From contig NZ_SDHX01000001.1 of the NCBI RefSeq assembly GCF_004118375.1, positions 1,739,693 to 1,803,692 of the forward strand: a stretch of 64,000 nucleotides of DNA, given 5' to 3'. Under the pieces are notes generated by a model that was not told the origin of the DNA, did no database searches, and saw nothing but the letters and a program-made list of their open reading frames with translations. This document shows, in pieces, positions 49,873 through 58,557 of the stretch. The position numbers and the translations under genes are program-made. This stretch comes from Oleiharenicola lentus. GTDB lineage: Bacteria; Verrucomicrobiota; Verrucomicrobiia; Opitutales; Opitutaceae. Position 1 is the first letter of the stretch. Each line of letters starts with the position of its first letter.

Positions 49873-50889
49873 ATGAATCAAACAACCGCCAACGCAAAAA
49901 TTCTCGTCACTGGGGCCGACGGCTTTATCGGGTCGCACCTCACTGAAGCTCTCGTGCGCCAAGGGCGTAAGGTCAAAGCCTTCGTGCTCTACAACTCCTT
50001 CAACTCTTGGGGATGGTTGGATCATTGCGGGGCGGATATTAGGCAGAATATCGAGGTTTTTGCCGGTGACGTGCGTGATCCCAACGGGGTCAAGGCGGCC
50101 ATGGCGGGATGTGATGCGGTGCTCCATCTCGCCGCCCTGATCGCCATCCCGTATTCGTACCACTCGCCGCACACCTACGTGGACACCAATGTGAACGGCA
50201 CCTTGAACGTGCTGCAGGCGGCCCGGGACCTGGGAGTCAAGCGTGTCGTCCATACCTCCACCAGTGAAGTATATGGCACGGCGAAATTCGTGCCCATCAC
50301 GGAGGAGCACCCTCTGCAAGGCCAGTCCCCTTACTCCGCTTCCAAGATCGGAGCAGATCAGCTGGCCTATTCCTATTACACATCCTTTGGGCTGCCGGTG
50401 GTGACCGTGCGCCCCTTCAACACCTACGGTCCGCGCCAATCGGCGCGCGCGGTGATTCCCACCATCATCACGCAGATCGCCAAGGGGCAACGGGTCATCA
50501 AGCTCGGGGCAGTGACTCCGACGCGCGATTTCAATTATGTGCAGGACACGGTGCGCGGGTTCATCGCTGCGCTGGATTCCACCCAGGGAGTGGGCGAGGT
50601 GGTGAACATCGGCAGCAATTTCGAGGTTTCAATCGGCGAGACCGCCAAGCTCATCGCCGAGACTATGAACACGAAGATCGACATCGTGACCGACGAGGTG
50701 CGTTTGCGGCCGGAGAACTCCGAGGTCAACCGTCTCTGGGCCGACAACGCCAAGGCGGCGAGACTGTTTGGCTGGACCCCTGGTTACGGCGGGCGAGAGG
50801 GATTCAAGCGCGGGCTGGCGGAAACCGTCGCATGGTTCACCCAGGAAGACAACCTGCGGGAATACAAGGCCGATATCTACAACATCTGA
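49873..50889 (+). CDS. legB: LegB-like NAD-dependent nucleotide-sugar 4,6-dehydratase
   Basis: This 338-residue extended SDR has NAD motif ILVTGADGFIGSHL (~10-23), HLAALIAIPYSYHSP, STSEVYGTA, YxxxK in YSASKIGADQ, and RPFNTYGPRQSARAVIPT. These segments are characteristic of LegB proteins, which convert a nucleotide-activated GlcNAc to the 4-keto-6-deoxy form in legionaminic acid synthesis. It is the first biosynthetic gene of the plus-strand operon. The partner aminotransferase that normally follows (LegC) is absent. Confidence 0.87.
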   Translation: MNQTTANAKILVTGADGFIGSHLTEALVRQGRKVKAFVLYNSFNSWGWLDHCGADIRQNIEVFAGDVRDPNGVKAAMAGCDAVLHLAALIAIPYSYHSPHTYVDTNVNGTLNVLQAARDLGVKRVVHTSTSEVYGTAKFVPITEEHPLQGQSPYSASKIGADQLAYSYYTSFGLPVVTVRPFNTYGPRQSARAVIPTIITQIAKGQRVIKLGAVTPTRDFNYVQDTVRGFIAALDSTQGVGEVVNIGSNFEVSIGETAKLIAETMNTKIDIVTDEVRLRPENSEVNRLWADNAKAARLFGWTPGYGGREGFKRGLAETVAWFTQEDNLREYKADIYNI

Positions 50890-50905
50890 ACCAGCCGTTT
50901 ATCCC

Positions 50906-51958
50906 ATGAACACTCCCAGCTGCGCCGAGTTCAAGATCGCCGGCCGATCCATTGGCTACCATCATCCCCCGGTGGTGATCGCCGAAATCGGCATCAACCA
51001 CGAAGGGTCGATCGACCTAGCCATCACGATGGCGGATGCGGCGATCGATGCCGGGGCGGAGATAATCAAGCACCAAACCCACATCATCGAGGACGAGATG
51101 TCGGAGGAGGCCAAGTCGGTGATTCCGGGCAACGCCAGCATTTCAATCTATGACATCATGCAGGGCTGCGCGCTGTCGGAGGCGGAGGAATTCCAGCTGA
51201 TGCAGCATGTGCAGTCTCGAAAGGCCATTTTCATCAGCACGCCATTTTCCCGGGCGGCGGCGCTCAGGCTGGCCAAGTTCGACGTGCCGGCAATCAAGGT
51301 CGGATCGGGGGAATGCAACAATTATCCCCTCATCCAGCTGATCGCCCGCATGGGGAAGCCGGTCATCCTGAGCACTGGTATGAATTCGATCGAGACTGTG
51401 CGTCCATCCGTCGACATTCTGCGCAAGGCTAGGGTGCCGTTCGCCCTACTGCATTGCACCAATGTCTACCCGACGCCGCCCCGGTTGGTCCGTCTAGCCG
51501 CAATGCAGGCGCTGCAAGCGTCGTTTCCCGATGCCGTCGTCGGGTTGTCGGACCACACTACCTCCAACTATCCCTGCCTTGGGGCGGTGGCCCTTGGGGG
51601 GTGCATCCTCGAACGTCATTTCACCGACCGAATGGACCGCCCGGGGCCGGATATCGTTTGCTCGATGGATCCAGCGGCGCTGCGCAGCCTGATCGAAGGG
51701 TCGCGCATCTTGTTCGAAGCCCGCGGTGGGGACAAGGGGCCGGTGGACGCCGAGGCCCCGACCATCGCCTTTGCATTCGCGTCCGTGGTGGCGATTCGCG
51801 ACATCCCGGCGGGCGAGAAATTATCGGATGAGAATATCTGGCTTAAGCGCCCGGGCGGCGGGGACTTTTCCGTACCCGATTATCCTAATCTTCTCGGCCG
51901 GACAGCCAGGCGACCCATTCGCAAAGGCTTACAACTGCGACGGGAAGACGTGACCTGA
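50906..51958 (+). CDS. neuB: NeuB/LegI-type nonulosonic acid synthase
   Basis: This protein of about 350 residues condenses PEP with a 6-carbon amino sugar to give a 9-carbon nonulosonic acid. The ATG at 50906 was chosen. The TIM-barrel part begins VVIAEIGINHEGS, contains FISTPFSRAAA, KVGSGECNNYPLI and STGMNS, and keeps the metal-binding His pair in GLSDHTTS and LERHFT. The C-terminal ~65 residues form a SAF/antifreeze-like domain (IPAGEKLSDENI), which closes the partner active site in NeuB dimers. The synthase subclass (Neu, Leg or Pse) cannot be fixed by eye. Confidence 0.92.
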   Translation: MNTPSCAEFKIAGRSIGYHHPPVVIAEIGINHEGSIDLAITMADAAIDAGAEIIKHQTHIIEDEMSEEAKSVIPGNASISIYDIMQGCALSEAEEFQLMQHVQSRKAIFISTPFSRAAALRLAKFDVPAIKVGSGECNNYPLIQLIARMGKPVILSTGMNSIETVRPSVDILRKARVPFALLHCTNVYPTPPRLVRLAAMQALQASFPDAVVGLSDHTTSNYPCLGAVALGGCILERHFTDRMDRPGPDIVCSMDPAALRSLIEGSRILFEARGGDKGPVDAEAPTIAFAFASVVAIRDIPAGEKLSDENIWLKRPGGGDFSVPDYPNLLGRTARRPIRKGLQLRREDVT

Positions 51959-51979
51959 TTGGAGGGCGCGATTGCACGA

Positions 51980-52816
51980 ATGAATCGGAGCGTTGTCGTA
52001 ACCGGGGCTTCCGGATTTATCGGGCAAGCCTTGTCGGCGGCCTTGAGATCGGCCGGAATGGAAGTCGTGCCGGTCGCCCGCCGGCCCGGTGGTGGGTGGC
52101 GCCAGGTGTCTGATTACCGGGACGCACCCTCGGCTGACGTATTGATACACCTTGCGGAAGACAGTGATCGTGGCCGGGTCAATGCAGCGGGATCGGCGGT
52201 AAGCGCGCGAGCGCTTCAAACCATGGAGGCATTGCTCCATAAGCCCTTCCAGCGCGTGATCTATGCCTCTTCTTCAGTCTTGTACGGAGATGCGGAATCC
52301 AAGGCGCATGACCCGGCGGACCATGTGCAACTGGTGGATGAGTACTCCAGGACCAAGTGGCAATGCGAACGCCTCGTGTTGCAGCGCCAGGGGAACCTGG
52401 TCCTACGCCTGTCGAATATCTACGGCCCGGGCATGAGCGCCAATAATGTCATAAGCACCATTCTCCGGCAGATACCGGGGACGGGCGCACTATGCGTTTG
52501 GGATGCCGGGCCGATCAGGGATTTTCTCTGGATTGACGATGTGGTCTCCGCCATGAGTGCGGCGATTACCAGTGATTTTGACGGCACACTAAACCTTGGG
52601 AGTGGCGCGGCTTACTCGATCGGGGAGGTGGCGCGCATGGCCCTGGCCGCCGGCGGCGAAGCCGATCGCCCCGTCCAGTGCACCAAGTCAAGCGGTCGGT
52701 CGTCCTGTCTCGCCCTTGATATACGGGAAACAACGCGGGCACTGGGATGGTGTCCGACTACACACTTGAAGACAGGTTTGGAAAGACTCATTAAAGACCG
52801 CTTATCACCTGAATGA
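51980..52816 (+). CDS. SDR family NAD-dependent epimerase/reductase
   Basis: This 278-residue protein starts at the ATG at 51980, 13 bp after a GGAGGG sequence; a TTG at 51959 is the alternative. It has SVVVTGASGFIGQALSAAL, ASSSVLYG, YSRTKWQCE as YxxxK, LRLSNIYGPGM and DFLWIDDVV. It resembles nucleotide-sugar 4-ketoreductases and 4-epimerases. Placed between NeuB and NeuC, where a standard Leg operon would have other enzymes, it may reduce the 4-keto group made by LegB. The next start codon overlaps its stop. Confidence 0.8.
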   Translation: MNRSVVVTGASGFIGQALSAALRSAGMEVVPVARRPGGGWRQVSDYRDAPSADVLIHLAEDSDRGRVNAAGSAVSARALQTMEALLHKPFQRVIYASSSVLYGDAESKAHDPADHVQLVDEYSRTKWQCERLVLQRQGNLVLRLSNIYGPGMSANNVISTILRQIPGTGALCVWDAGPIRDFLWIDDVVSAMSAAITSDFDGTLNLGSGAAYSIGEVARMALAAGGEADRPVQCTKSSGRSSCLALDIRETTRALGWCPTTHLKTGLERLIKDRLSPE

Positions 52817-54033
52817 AAAAACGAGTCATTGCTATTTTCACGGGCAACCGAGCTGAATATGGCCTGCAGTATCCCATTATCCGGGCGGTGGATCGGCATC
52901 CGGAGCTGGAGTACAGGCTGTTGGTGTCTGGCGCCCATTTGGATCCGAACTTCGGAAGCACTTTGCAGGAAATCCAAACCGATGGATTCCGGGTGGATGC
53001 CGAAGTTAAAATCGACATGGATGCGGCTTCCCTGTTTGCCACGGCCCAGGCCATCGGTTCGGGAGTGCTGGCTATCAGCCAGGCCTTTGCGAAGATAAAG
53101 CCCGACCTGACGGTCGTCTATGCGGACAGGTTCGAGGGCTTGGCCGCGGTGATTGCCGCGAGCCAGATGAATATCCCGACCGCCCACGTGGAAGGCGGGG
53201 ATCTCACCGAAGGAGGGGCTTTGGACGATTCGGTCAGGCATGCCATGACCAAGCTTGCCCATCTGCATTTCACGACGAACCAACAGGCGACCAACCGGAT
53301 TCTGGCCATGGGTGAGGAGTCTTGGCGGGTTCATACCGTGGGCTTCCCGGCGATCGATCTTATTTCCGAAGGCAGGTACGCGAAGCCCTCCGAAATTCAG
53401 GCACGCTTGGGTCTCGACCTGGCCCGGCCAATCGTGCTTTTCACGCAGCACTCGGTCACGACCGAGTTTGACCAGGCATCGTCGCAGTTGATGCCTTCGC
53501 TGCGGGCGATTGAGCAACTGGCAGGCGAGGGGGTGCAGGTTGTCCTGACATATCCGAACAACGATGCGGGCGGGCGGGCGATCATACAGGAACTCGACGC
53601 CTTTGGCGCCCGCAGGATCGAGGGTACCAGCGTGCACCGGTCCCTCGGCCGGTACCTCTATCACGGGGTCCTCTCCCTTGCGAAGGTTCCTGGGATGCGG
53701 GTAGCGTGCGTCGGCAATTCCTCCTCCGGCCTCAAGGAAACCCCGGCCTTTGGCTGCCCCACGGTCAATATCGGCTCAAGGCAGGAAGGGCGGTTGCGCG
53801 GGCAGAATGTCGTGGACGTCGCGTACCAAGCGGAGGAAATCAGGCAAGGTGTACGGAAGTGCCTGTTTGACGAGCCATTCCGGGAAGTCTGCCGTACGGC
53901 GCCCAATCCCTATTGGCTGGGGGATGCCGGTCCGAAAATCGCCGAGGTGCTGGCGAAGGTGGCCTTGGATAAGAATTTGCTTCGCAAGCGTATGACGTTG
54001 CGAGGTGAATCGCGTGATGGATGGTTCCGATGA
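52813..54033 (+). CDS. neuC: NeuC/LegG-type hydrolysing nucleotide-sugar 2-epimerase
   Basis: This 406-residue GT-B-fold enzyme releases NDP and inverts C2, giving a free manno-configured amino sugar for NeuB. Motifs are FTGNRAEYGLQYPIIRAV (~9-26), VVYADRFEGLAAVIAAS, HVEGGDLTEGGALDD, FTQHSVTTEFDQ and VGNSSSGLKETPAFGCPTVN. These place it with NeuC/LegG rather than the non-hydrolysing WecB group. It overlaps both neighbours by 4 bp (ATGA), consistent with a tightly coupled operon. Confidence 0.92.
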   Translation: MKKRVIAIFTGNRAEYGLQYPIIRAVDRHPELEYRLLVSGAHLDPNFGSTLQEIQTDGFRVDAEVKIDMDAASLFATAQAIGSGVLAISQAFAKIKPDLTVVYADRFEGLAAVIAASQMNIPTAHVEGGDLTEGGALDDSVRHAMTKLAHLHFTTNQQATNRILAMGEESWRVHTVGFPAIDLISEGRYAKPSEIQARLGLDLARPIVLFTQHSVTTEFDQASSQLMPSLRAIEQLAGEGVQVVLTYPNNDAGGRAIIQELDAFGARRIEGTSVHRSLGRYLYHGVLSLAKVPGMRVACVGNSSSGLKETPAFGCPTVNIGSRQEGRLRGQNVVDVAYQAEEIRQGVRKCLFDEPFREVCRTAPNPYWLGDAGPKIAEVLAKVALDKNLLRKRMTLRGESRDGWFR

Positions 54034-55091
54034 GCGAAGCACCCTTACGTCCCGAGGCCTTGTTGATTGAAGCCGTACGCGCCATCGAGGTGAATCGTCG
54101 CCGGATGGCGGTGGTCGTCACTGAGGATGGTCGCTTGCGCGGCACGCTCACCGATGGCGACATCCGCAGGCATTTGCTGGCCGGCGGAAGCCTGGAATCC
54201 CCTGTGTCGAAGGCGATGAATCAGAATCCAGTGGTGGCGGAGGACGGGTTCGGTGCCGGTTATCTCAAAGACATGATGCGCCGTGGGAATGTCCTGGCCA
54301 TCCCGCTGCTCGATAAGGAGGGGAAGTTCGTGCGCATGGTGCACCTGCTGGATCTCGAGGAGGAAGAACAGTCCGCCACCGGTTCCAGTTTCGCCTTCGC
54401 GGTGATCATGGCGGGCGGCGAGGGGACGCGGTTGCGGCCGCTGACGGCATCGATTCCCAAGCCTATGGTTGAGATCGGGGGAGTCCCGTTGCTGGAACGG
54501 CAGATCCGCCGGCTGGCTCAAGCCGGGATCGAGCGGGCGTATCTTTCGGTCAATTATCTGAGCCATGTCATCGAAGACTACTTCAAGGACGGCCAGGGCT
54601 TTGGCATTGAGATCCGGTACCTTCGCGAAACCGTGAAGCTGGGCACGGCCGGGGCGCTTACCCTGCTGCCGGAAGTGCCGAGCGGCCCGATCATCGTGAT
54701 GAACGGGGACATCCTCACCACGTCCGACTTCGCGAGCCTGCACTCCTTCCACGCCAGTCACGATGCGACCATCACCATCGCCGCCATCGACCACAAAGTT
54801 GACATCCCTTACGGCGTCATCAAATCCGAGGGACACCTTGTAAGGGAGTTGGTGGAAAAGCCGTCGGAGCGCTTCCTCTGCAATGCCGGGATCTACGCCG
54901 TTTCTCCCGAAGCCCTGCGCCGGCTGCCGGCGGACAAGTTTGTCAACATGACCGATTTGATCGACGCCTGCCTCCGGGAGGGGATGCCGGTCGCTGTGTT
55001 TCCGGTGCATGAATATTGGAATGATATCGGCACGGTATCCGACCTGCAGAAGGCGCGGGCGCACTTCGCGAAACTTGAAATCATCAAATAA
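54030..55091 (+). CDS. CBS-domain sugar-1-phosphate nucleotidyltransferase (PtmE-like)
   Basis: The ATG at 54030 overlaps the previous stop and gives 353 residues. Residues ~8-115 are a pair of CBS domains (GTLTDGDIRRHLLAGG, then GNVLAIPLLDKEGKFVRMVHL). Residues ~122-350 are a nucleotidyltransferase (VIMAGGEGTRLRPLTASIPK at ~125-144, VMNGDILTTSDFASL, EYWNDIGTVSDL). In Campylobacter, PtmE of this architecture makes GDP-activated glucosamine for the legionaminic pathway. The same role as supplier of the LegB substrate is likely. CBS domains may sense a nucleotide. Confidence 0.88.
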   Translation: MSEAPLRPEALLIEAVRAIEVNRRRMAVVVTEDGRLRGTLTDGDIRRHLLAGGSLESPVSKAMNQNPVVAEDGFGAGYLKDMMRRGNVLAIPLLDKEGKFVRMVHLLDLEEEEQSATGSSFAFAVIMAGGEGTRLRPLTASIPKPMVEIGGVPLLERQIRRLAQAGIERAYLSVNYLSHVIEDYFKDGQGFGIEIRYLRETVKLGTAGALTLLPEVPSGPIIVMNGDILTTSDFASLHSFHASHDATITIAAIDHKVDIPYGVIKSEGHLVRELVEKPSERFLCNAGIYAVSPEALRRLPADKFVNMTDLIDACLREGMPVAVFPVHEYWNDIGTVSDLQKARAHFAKLEIIK

Positions 55092-55198
55092 GCCCCCTCG
55101 CCGTATATCCGCTATTGATTCGATATCGGATTTGGGTGTGCATGCCGGGCTATCTCCCGCAATTGATTTAGGCGCGATTTTCACACCACCCTTAAATT

Positions 55199-55204
55199 TA
55201 TAAT
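55199..55204 (+). promoter_or_regulatory. Candidate -10 element (TATAAT) before the amidotransferase gene
   Basis: A perfect TATAAT lies in an AT-rich part of the 129-bp gap after the nucleotidyltransferase gene, 16 bp before the ATG at 55221. No good -35 box was found at 16-18 bp; TTTTCA is at 15 bp. An internal promoter would split the operon here, the only sizeable gap inside it. Confidence 0.3.
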
Positions 55205-55220
55205 TAATTCCTGAACACCA

Positions 55221-56435
55221 ATGACTAAAGCGTTTTTTGGCCTGCCTGAGGATGTTGTTTTCTGCAAACGCTGCGTGATTTCAAATCAGCGTCCGAGTTC
55301 GTCGGTCGAGTTCAAGCACCGGCATGAAGACAAGAAGGCCACTATCGGAATTGGGGCGGATGGTGTATGCGATGCCTGCCGTTATCATGATGTGAAGGAA
55401 GCCCAGATCGACTGGGGCAAGCGCGATCATGCGCTCAAGGCGCTCCTGGATCAGCACCGGCGCAACGATGGCGGCTACGACGTGATCGTGCCCGGGAGTG
55501 GCGGTAAGGACAGCGCCTACACTTCTCATATCCTCAAATACAAGTACGGGATGAATCCACTCACGGTCACGTGGGCGCCGCACAAATACACCCAGATTGG
55601 CTGGAAGAACTTCGAGAGCTGGACCCACGTCGGAGGCCTCGACAACATCCTGTTCACCCCGAATGGCCGGCTTCATCGCTACCTGACGCAACAGGCATTC
55701 CTCAACCTGCTGCATCCGTTCCAGCCGTTCATCGTGGGGCAGAGGATCATCGGCCCCCTCATGGCCGCCAAGTTCGGCGTGAAATTGGTGATGTACGGCG
55801 AAAACCAAGCCGAGTACGGCAATGCCTCCGAGGAAAACTACAAACCGACGATGGATCGCAAGTTCTTCTCGGTCGGAAATCCCGAGGAAATGATCTTGGG
55901 GGGGAGAAAGGTGAAGGACATAGTGGCAGAGAAACGCTTCACGTTAAACGATTTTGCGCCCTATATAGCACCGGATGCGGCGTATCTTGAGGAGCGTGGA
56001 GTGGAGGTGCACTATCTGGGATACTATTTGAAATGGGATCCACAGGAATGCTATTACTACGCCGTAGAGAACACCGGATTCCAGGCGAATTCCGAACGCA
56101 CCGAAGGCACCTATTCGAAGTACAGCAGCATCGATGACCAGATCGACATGTTCCACTATTTCACCACCTTGGTGAAATTCGGCATCGGCCGGGCCACGTA
56201 TGATGCCGCCCAAGAGATTCGTAACCACAAGATTACCCGGGAGGAGGGCGTTAATCTCGTCAGGAAGTACGACCAGGAGTTCCCCAACAAGTACTACAAG
56301 GAGTTCCTTGAGTACATTGACATCACGGAGGAGCAATTCTGGGAGACAGTGGACCGGTTTCGTTCGCCTCACCTGTGGGTCAAGGCCGACGGAAAATGGA
56401 AACTGAAGCACGCGGTCTGGCACGAAACAAAGTGA
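55221..56435 (+). CDS. N-acetyl sugar amidotransferase (WbpG/PseA-like)
   Basis: This 404-residue PP-loop enzyme has SGGKDSAYTSHIL (~93-105) as ATP-binding loop. N-terminal cysteine pairs (FCKRCVISNQRP, CDACRYH) probably bind metal. Family members convert an N-acetyl group on a sugar to an acetamidino group, using ammonia supplied by HisH/HisF-type partners. Both partners follow immediately. Related enzymes act on pseudaminic and legionaminic acids (PseA, PtmG) and on ManNAc3NAcA (WbpG). Confidence 0.9.
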   Translation: MTKAFFGLPEDVVFCKRCVISNQRPSSSVEFKHRHEDKKATIGIGADGVCDACRYHDVKEAQIDWGKRDHALKALLDQHRRNDGGYDVIVPGSGGKDSAYTSHILKYKYGMNPLTVTWAPHKYTQIGWKNFESWTHVGGLDNILFTPNGRLHRYLTQQAFLNLLHPFQPFIVGQRIIGPLMAAKFGVKLVMYGENQAEYGNASEENYKPTMDRKFFSVGNPEEMILGGRKVKDIVAEKRFTLNDFAPYIAPDAAYLEERGVEVHYLGYYLKWDPQECYYYAVENTGFQANSERTEGTYSKYSSIDDQIDMFHYFTTLVKFGIGRATYDAAQEIRNHKITREEGVNLVRKYDQEFPNKYYKEFLEYIDITEEQFWETVDRFRSPHLWVKADGKWKLKHAVWHETK

Positions 56436-56445
56436 TCCGCCGGCC

Positions 56446-57216
56446 GTGAGAAGCATTCGTTTAATCGCCCGTCTCGACATCAAGGGCCCCAACCTTATCA
56501 AAGGCATCCATTTGGAAGGCCTGCGTGTGATCGGGGTTCCGAATGAGTACGCCTTGAAATATTATGCCCAGGGAGTCGATGAGCTGATATACATGGATTG
56601 TGTCGCCAGCTTGTATGGCCGCAATCACCTAGGCGAGATCGTGCGAGCCGCGGCCAAGGATATCTTTGTGCCGATGACGGTGGGTGGGGGTATTCGGTCT
56701 GTCGCGGATGCGACGGAGATCCTGCGCTGCGGAGCGGACAAGGTGGCGATCAACACAGCGGCCGTTGCCAATCCCCAGCTCATCAGTGACATTGCCCGCC
56801 GATTTGGCAGCCAATGTATGGTCCTCTCAATAGAAGCTAAACAGATCGGTGCGGACAGATGGGAGGTATACACCGACAACGGCCGGGAAAAGACCGGACT
56901 GGACGTTATCGAATGGGTCAAGCGGGGTGTACAGATGGGGGCTGGAGAAATTCTGCTGACGTCGATAGATCGGGAAGGCACACGCAAGGGATTTGACTCT
57001 GCACTCGTCAAGGCGGTAACCACCGAGGTTAATGTACCGGTGATCGCCAGTGGTGGCATGGGCAAGGATGCCGACTTGGTGAAAGTCGTTCTTGAGGGGG
57101 GCGCCGATGCGGTTGCGATGGCCGATATTCTACATTATAACCGTTCTGATCTTTTGAAAATACGGGCCACGGCCCAGGCGGCTGGACTCAGCGTCAGATC
57201 CTATGAGTGTTTCTGA
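56446..57216 (+). CDS. HisF-like ammonia-channel partner of the sugar amidotransferase
   Basis: This 256-residue TIM barrel starts with GTG at 56446 and closely resembles HisF (cyclase subunit of imidazole glycerol phosphate synthase). D11 is kept (IARLDIKG). The position of the second catalytic aspartate reads glutamate (VLSIEAK, E130), while the later SIDREGT aspartate is present. Together with the neighbours this indicates HisF2-type duty, that is, channelling ammonia to the sugar amidotransferase, and not histidine synthesis. It overlaps the HisH-like gene by 14 bp. Confidence 0.9.
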   Translation: MRSIRLIARLDIKGPNLIKGIHLEGLRVIGVPNEYALKYYAQGVDELIYMDCVASLYGRNHLGEIVRAAAKDIFVPMTVGGGIRSVADATEILRCGADKVAINTAAVANPQLISDIARRFGSQCMVLSIEAKQIGADRWEVYTDNGREKTGLDVIEWVKRGVQMGAGEILLTSIDREGTRKGFDSALVKAVTTEVNVPVIASGGMGKDADLVKVVLEGGADAVAMADILHYNRSDLLKIRATAQAAGLSVRSYECF

Positions 57217-57850
57217 AGTCACTATCATCGACTATGGAGTCGGCAACCTGCTCAGCGTGCAGCGGGGCTTTGAGCACTGTAGGGCTAAAACCATCATCAC
57301 CTCCGATCCGGAGCAGATACTTCGCTCCGACCGGGTGGTTTTGCCCGGCGTGGGAGCCTTTGGCGATGCTATGTTGGCTTTGGACCGGCTCGGCTTGGTG
57401 ACCGTGGTCAAGGAAGTCGCCCGTCGCCGGATTCCGTTGCTTGGTATCTGCCTTGGCATGCAGATGCTGCTGGACGAAAGCGAAGAGTTCGGGCTCAGCC
57501 GGGGCCTGGGTTTGATTTCCGGGCGGGTGATTCCTGTGCCGCACAAGGCCTTGAATGGGGAACCACACAAGATCCCTCACATCGGGTGGAATGCGCTGGT
57601 TCCGTCCCGAGGCGGCTCTGGTTGGGGGGACTCCCTGCTCGGCGATGTACGCGAGGGCGAAGCGGCTTATTTTGTGCATTCGTTCATGGCGGTCCCCTCC
57701 GACGACACGCACCGGCTGGCCGATTGCGTCTATGGCGGGCATTTCCTTCCGGCGGTCATCCGCCGGGATCGGATCGTCGGCTGCCAGTTCCATCCCGAAA
57801 AGAGCGGGCAGGTCGGATTGCGCATCCTGCGGAGTTTCGTGTCGCAATGA
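57203..57850 (+). CDS. HisH-like glutaminase of the sugar amidotransferase complex
   Basis: This 215-residue class I glutamine amidotransferase has its nucleophile at C83 (LGICLGMQMLL). The oxyanion region is LPGVGAFGDAM, and the His-x-Glu pair is in GCQFHPEKSG. It hydrolyses glutamine and passes ammonia through the HisF-like barrel. No other histidine genes are present, so it belongs with the amidotransferase. Its stop overlaps the next start. Confidence 0.92.
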   Translation: MSVSEVTIIDYGVGNLLSVQRGFEHCRAKTIITSDPEQILRSDRVVLPGVGAFGDAMLALDRLGLVTVVKEVARRRIPLLGICLGMQMLLDESEEFGLSRGLGLISGRVIPVPHKALNGEPHKIPHIGWNALVPSRGGSGWGDSLLGDVREGEAAYFVHSFMAVPSDDTHRLADCVYGGHFLPAVIRRDRIVGCQFHPEKSGQVGLRILRSFVSQ

Positions 57851-58557
57851 AGATCCTGGCCTTGATTCCGGCGCGCGGGGGGTCGAAAAGATTGCCAGGG
57901 AAAAATACCCGGCTGTTGGGCGGCAAACCCATGATTGCCTGGTCCATCGAAGCCGCCAAGGGCATAGGAGAGATCTGCGCGGTGCTGATTTCCACGGATG
58001 ATCCGCAGATTGCGGCGGTGGCGAAGGCGGCAGGCGGCCAGGTCCCCTGGCTGCGGCCGGCGGAACTTGCCACTGACACCGCCACTTCCGTGGATGTCGC
58101 GCTCCATGCCTTGGATTGGTATGAAAACGCCCATGGGAAGGTCGACGGCCTTTTGCTGCTGCAGCCGACCTCTCCCTTCCGGACGCCGCGGACGATCCGG
58201 CAAGGCATCGGGTTGTTTTCGGACAACCCGCAATTCCCGGTCCTAGGGGTGGCCCGGCTTCATGTGCATCCAGAGTGGGCGCTGCGGCTTGAAGGCGGGC
58301 GCCTCGTGCGTTACACTCCGGGCAACGGTCTTGAGACCCGCTCCCAGGATCTACCGCAGGTTTTTTTCCCAACCGGAAGTCTGTATGTCATCGCCCCGGA
58401 GGTGCTCCGCACGGGGCGTACCTTCGTTGGCGCCCAGGCCGTTCCGGTGGTGATCGAGCCGCCACACGAGGCCTTGGACATAGACACCGAGTGGGATTTC
58501 AGGATCGCGGAGATGGTCGCAAGCAACCCCCAGGATTACCGGTCGATTGAAGACTAA
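57847..58557 (+). CDS. neuA: CMP-nonulosonic acid cytidylyltransferase (NeuA/LegF-like)
   Basis: This 236-residue enzyme activates the nonulosonic acid with CTP. The start at 57847 overlaps the HisH-like stop (ATGA). The N-terminal motif is LIPARGGSKRLPGKNTRLLGGKPMIAW in parts (LIPARGGSKRLPGKN, ~6-20), followed by LLLQPTSPFR, FFPTGSLYV and DIDTEWDF, all typical of CMP-sialic acid synthetases. It places a CMP-activated product in the pathway, so a sialyltransferase-like enzyme should exist outside the window. Confidence 0.94.
   Translation: MKILALIPARGGSKRLPGKNTRLLGGKPMIAWSIEAAKGIGEICAVLISTDDPQIAAVAKAAGGQVPWLRPAELATDTATSVDVALHALDWYENAHGKVDGLLLLQPTSPFRTPRTIRQGIGLFSDNPQFPVLGVARLHVHPEWALRLEGGRLVRYTPGNGLETRSQDLPQVFFPTGSLYVIAPEVLRTGRTFVGAQAVPVVIEPPHEALDIDTEWDFRIAEMVASNPQDYRSIED

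Noticed and set aside
56446-57850. Histidine biosynthesis genes hisF and hisH
   Set aside because: They follow a WbpG/PseA-like amidotransferase, no other his genes are present, and the HisF-like protein has a changed catalytic residue.
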